Below are positions 5,715-6,228 of a stretch of 6,228 nucleotides of DNA, one piece after another. Both the position numbers and the translations under genes were made by a program. The stretch is from Limnohabitans sp. (GTDB lineage: Bacteria > Pseudomonadota > Gammaproteobacteria > Burkholderiales > Burkholderiaceae_C). The stretch lies in assembly GCA_023260735.1 (NCBI GenBank), contig JALQUL010000385.1, positions 1 through 6,228 of the forward strand. The letters run 5' to 3'. Each line of letters opens with the position of its first letter. Positions within the stretch are counted from its first letter, which is position 1. The notes under the pieces were generated by a model. It made no database searches, was not told the origin of the DNA, and saw nothing but the letters and a program-made list of their open reading frames with translations.

Positions 5715-5724
5715 TAGCCTAATT

Positions 5725-6210
5725 ATGAAATCTAAAAATTCATTTGTGATTGCAACCATCAGCCTGTGCATACCTCTTTTAACCCTACAAGCTACGACTA
5801 CATGGGCGCAAACCAAAACAAATGCGGCTGTTGCGTTATCTAGTTTTGTAATTCAAGCCAATCAAAATGCGCAACAAAATAGCTTAGAAGGTTTGGTTGA
5901 AGCTGTTAAACAATCTAGTATTTCTACTCCATTGGCGGGCTCTATTACAGGCCTCTATGTAAAAGCCGGCGACACTGTCAAAGCGGGTCAAGTCTTAATG
6001 CGAATTGACGGCCGTAGCGCAGGTCAAAACTTATTAGCCAGCCAAGCACAAGTAGGTGCGGCTCAAGCGCAATATGAAGCAGTTAAAAAAGACTATGAAC
6101 GTCAACAGCAACTTTTGCAAAAAAACTATATTAGCCGAGCTGCTTTTGAACAATCAGAAGCTCAATTTAAAGCCGCTTTGGCTCAGCTCAATGCACAAAA
6201 AGCACAATGA
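5725..6210 (+). CDS. Efflux RND periplasmic adaptor (membrane-fusion protein), early stop
   Basis: Adaptors of this family link an inner-membrane RND pump to an outer-membrane channel. From the ATG at 5725 the protein opens with a signal peptide (KSKNSFVIATISLCIPLLTL), with probable cleavage after TWA. Next comes a lipoyl-like half-motif, STPLAGSITGLYVKAGDTVKAGQ then VLMRIDG, and the ascending coiled coil with QKNYISRAAFEQSEAQFKAA. The frame ends at TGA 6208-6210 after about 161 residues, whereas family members are usually about 350 or more. The second lipoyl half, beta-barrel and membrane-proximal domains are therefore missing. A frameshift, nonsense mutation or sequence error near 6197-6210 is likely. 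In-frame extension to TTG at 5698 adds nine residues but spoils the signal peptide. Neither start has a clear Shine-Dalgarno. Divergent arsR probably regulates it. Pump genes would lie beyond the window. Confidence 0.8.
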   Translation: MKSKNSFVIATISLCIPLLTLQATTTWAQTKTNAAVALSSFVIQANQNAQQNSLEGLVEAVKQSSISTPLAGSITGLYVKAGDTVKAGQVLMRIDGRSAGQNLLASQAQVGAAQAQYEAVKKDYERQQQLLQKNYISRAAFEQSEAQFKAALAQLNAQKAQ

Positions 6211-6228
6211 GCGTGACGCGCGACCAAA

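Noticed and set aside
5698..5724. TTG at 5698 as the start of the adaptor gene
   Set aside because: It would place a hydrophobic stretch before a second Met-Lys start and give an atypical signal peptide. ATG at 5725 gives a classic Met-Lys signal sequence. Neither has a clear ribosome binding site, so doubt remains.

Overview
The window looks like chromosomal DNA from a low-GC betaproteobacterium, probably Burkholderiales. This rests on recall, not a search: the gene order PHP-domain protein, YciO, M50 site-2 protease and long-form TrpRS is one I associate with that order, and the TrpRS has the C-terminal extension seen there. Base composition is AT-rich throughout, with A+T-dense spacers, so a reduced or streamlined genome is possible. 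I cannot name a genus.

Left part (1-719): the 5' part of glmU, the bifunctional UDP-GlcNAc synthesis enzyme, reads leftward off the window edge. A 197-bp divergent spacer separates it from a rightward gene cluster. The spacer holds two similar AAAAC-n-GTTTT palindromes and a bulged hairpin.

Centre (720-4374): four rightward genes separated by 18-28 bp form a likely operon. They are rnm (PHP-domain RNase AM/YciV family), yciO (YrdC/Sua5 fold), a polytopic M50 zinc metalloprotease and trpS. A strong rho-independent terminator at 4337-4374 closes the unit. The products touch RNA maturation, a TsaC paralogue, membrane proteolysis and tRNA-Trp charging, so this is a housekeeping cluster rather than one pathway.

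Right part (4373-6228): two leftward genes encode a membrane-anchored TPR protein and an ArsR/SmtB-family repressor. Divergent from the repressor is the start of a periplasmic membrane-fusion (adaptor) protein of an RND-type efflux pump. The 153-bp spacer between repressor and adaptor carries two operator-like palindromes sharing the half-site CTATTTGC. The larger one fills the -35/-10 spacer of a good promoter candidate for the adaptor. This is the clearest regulatory circuit in the window: a thiol-rich ArsR repressor controlling a divergent efflux system and probably itself. The adaptor frame stops early, in the coiled-coil region, 18 bases before the window ends.

Most of the window is ordinary conserved chromosome. 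The items worth most attention are the repressor/operator/efflux switch, the premature stop in the adaptor, and a YegP-like (DUF1508) module at the C-terminus of TrpRS. I see no CRISPR array, insertion sequence, tRNA or rRNA gene.
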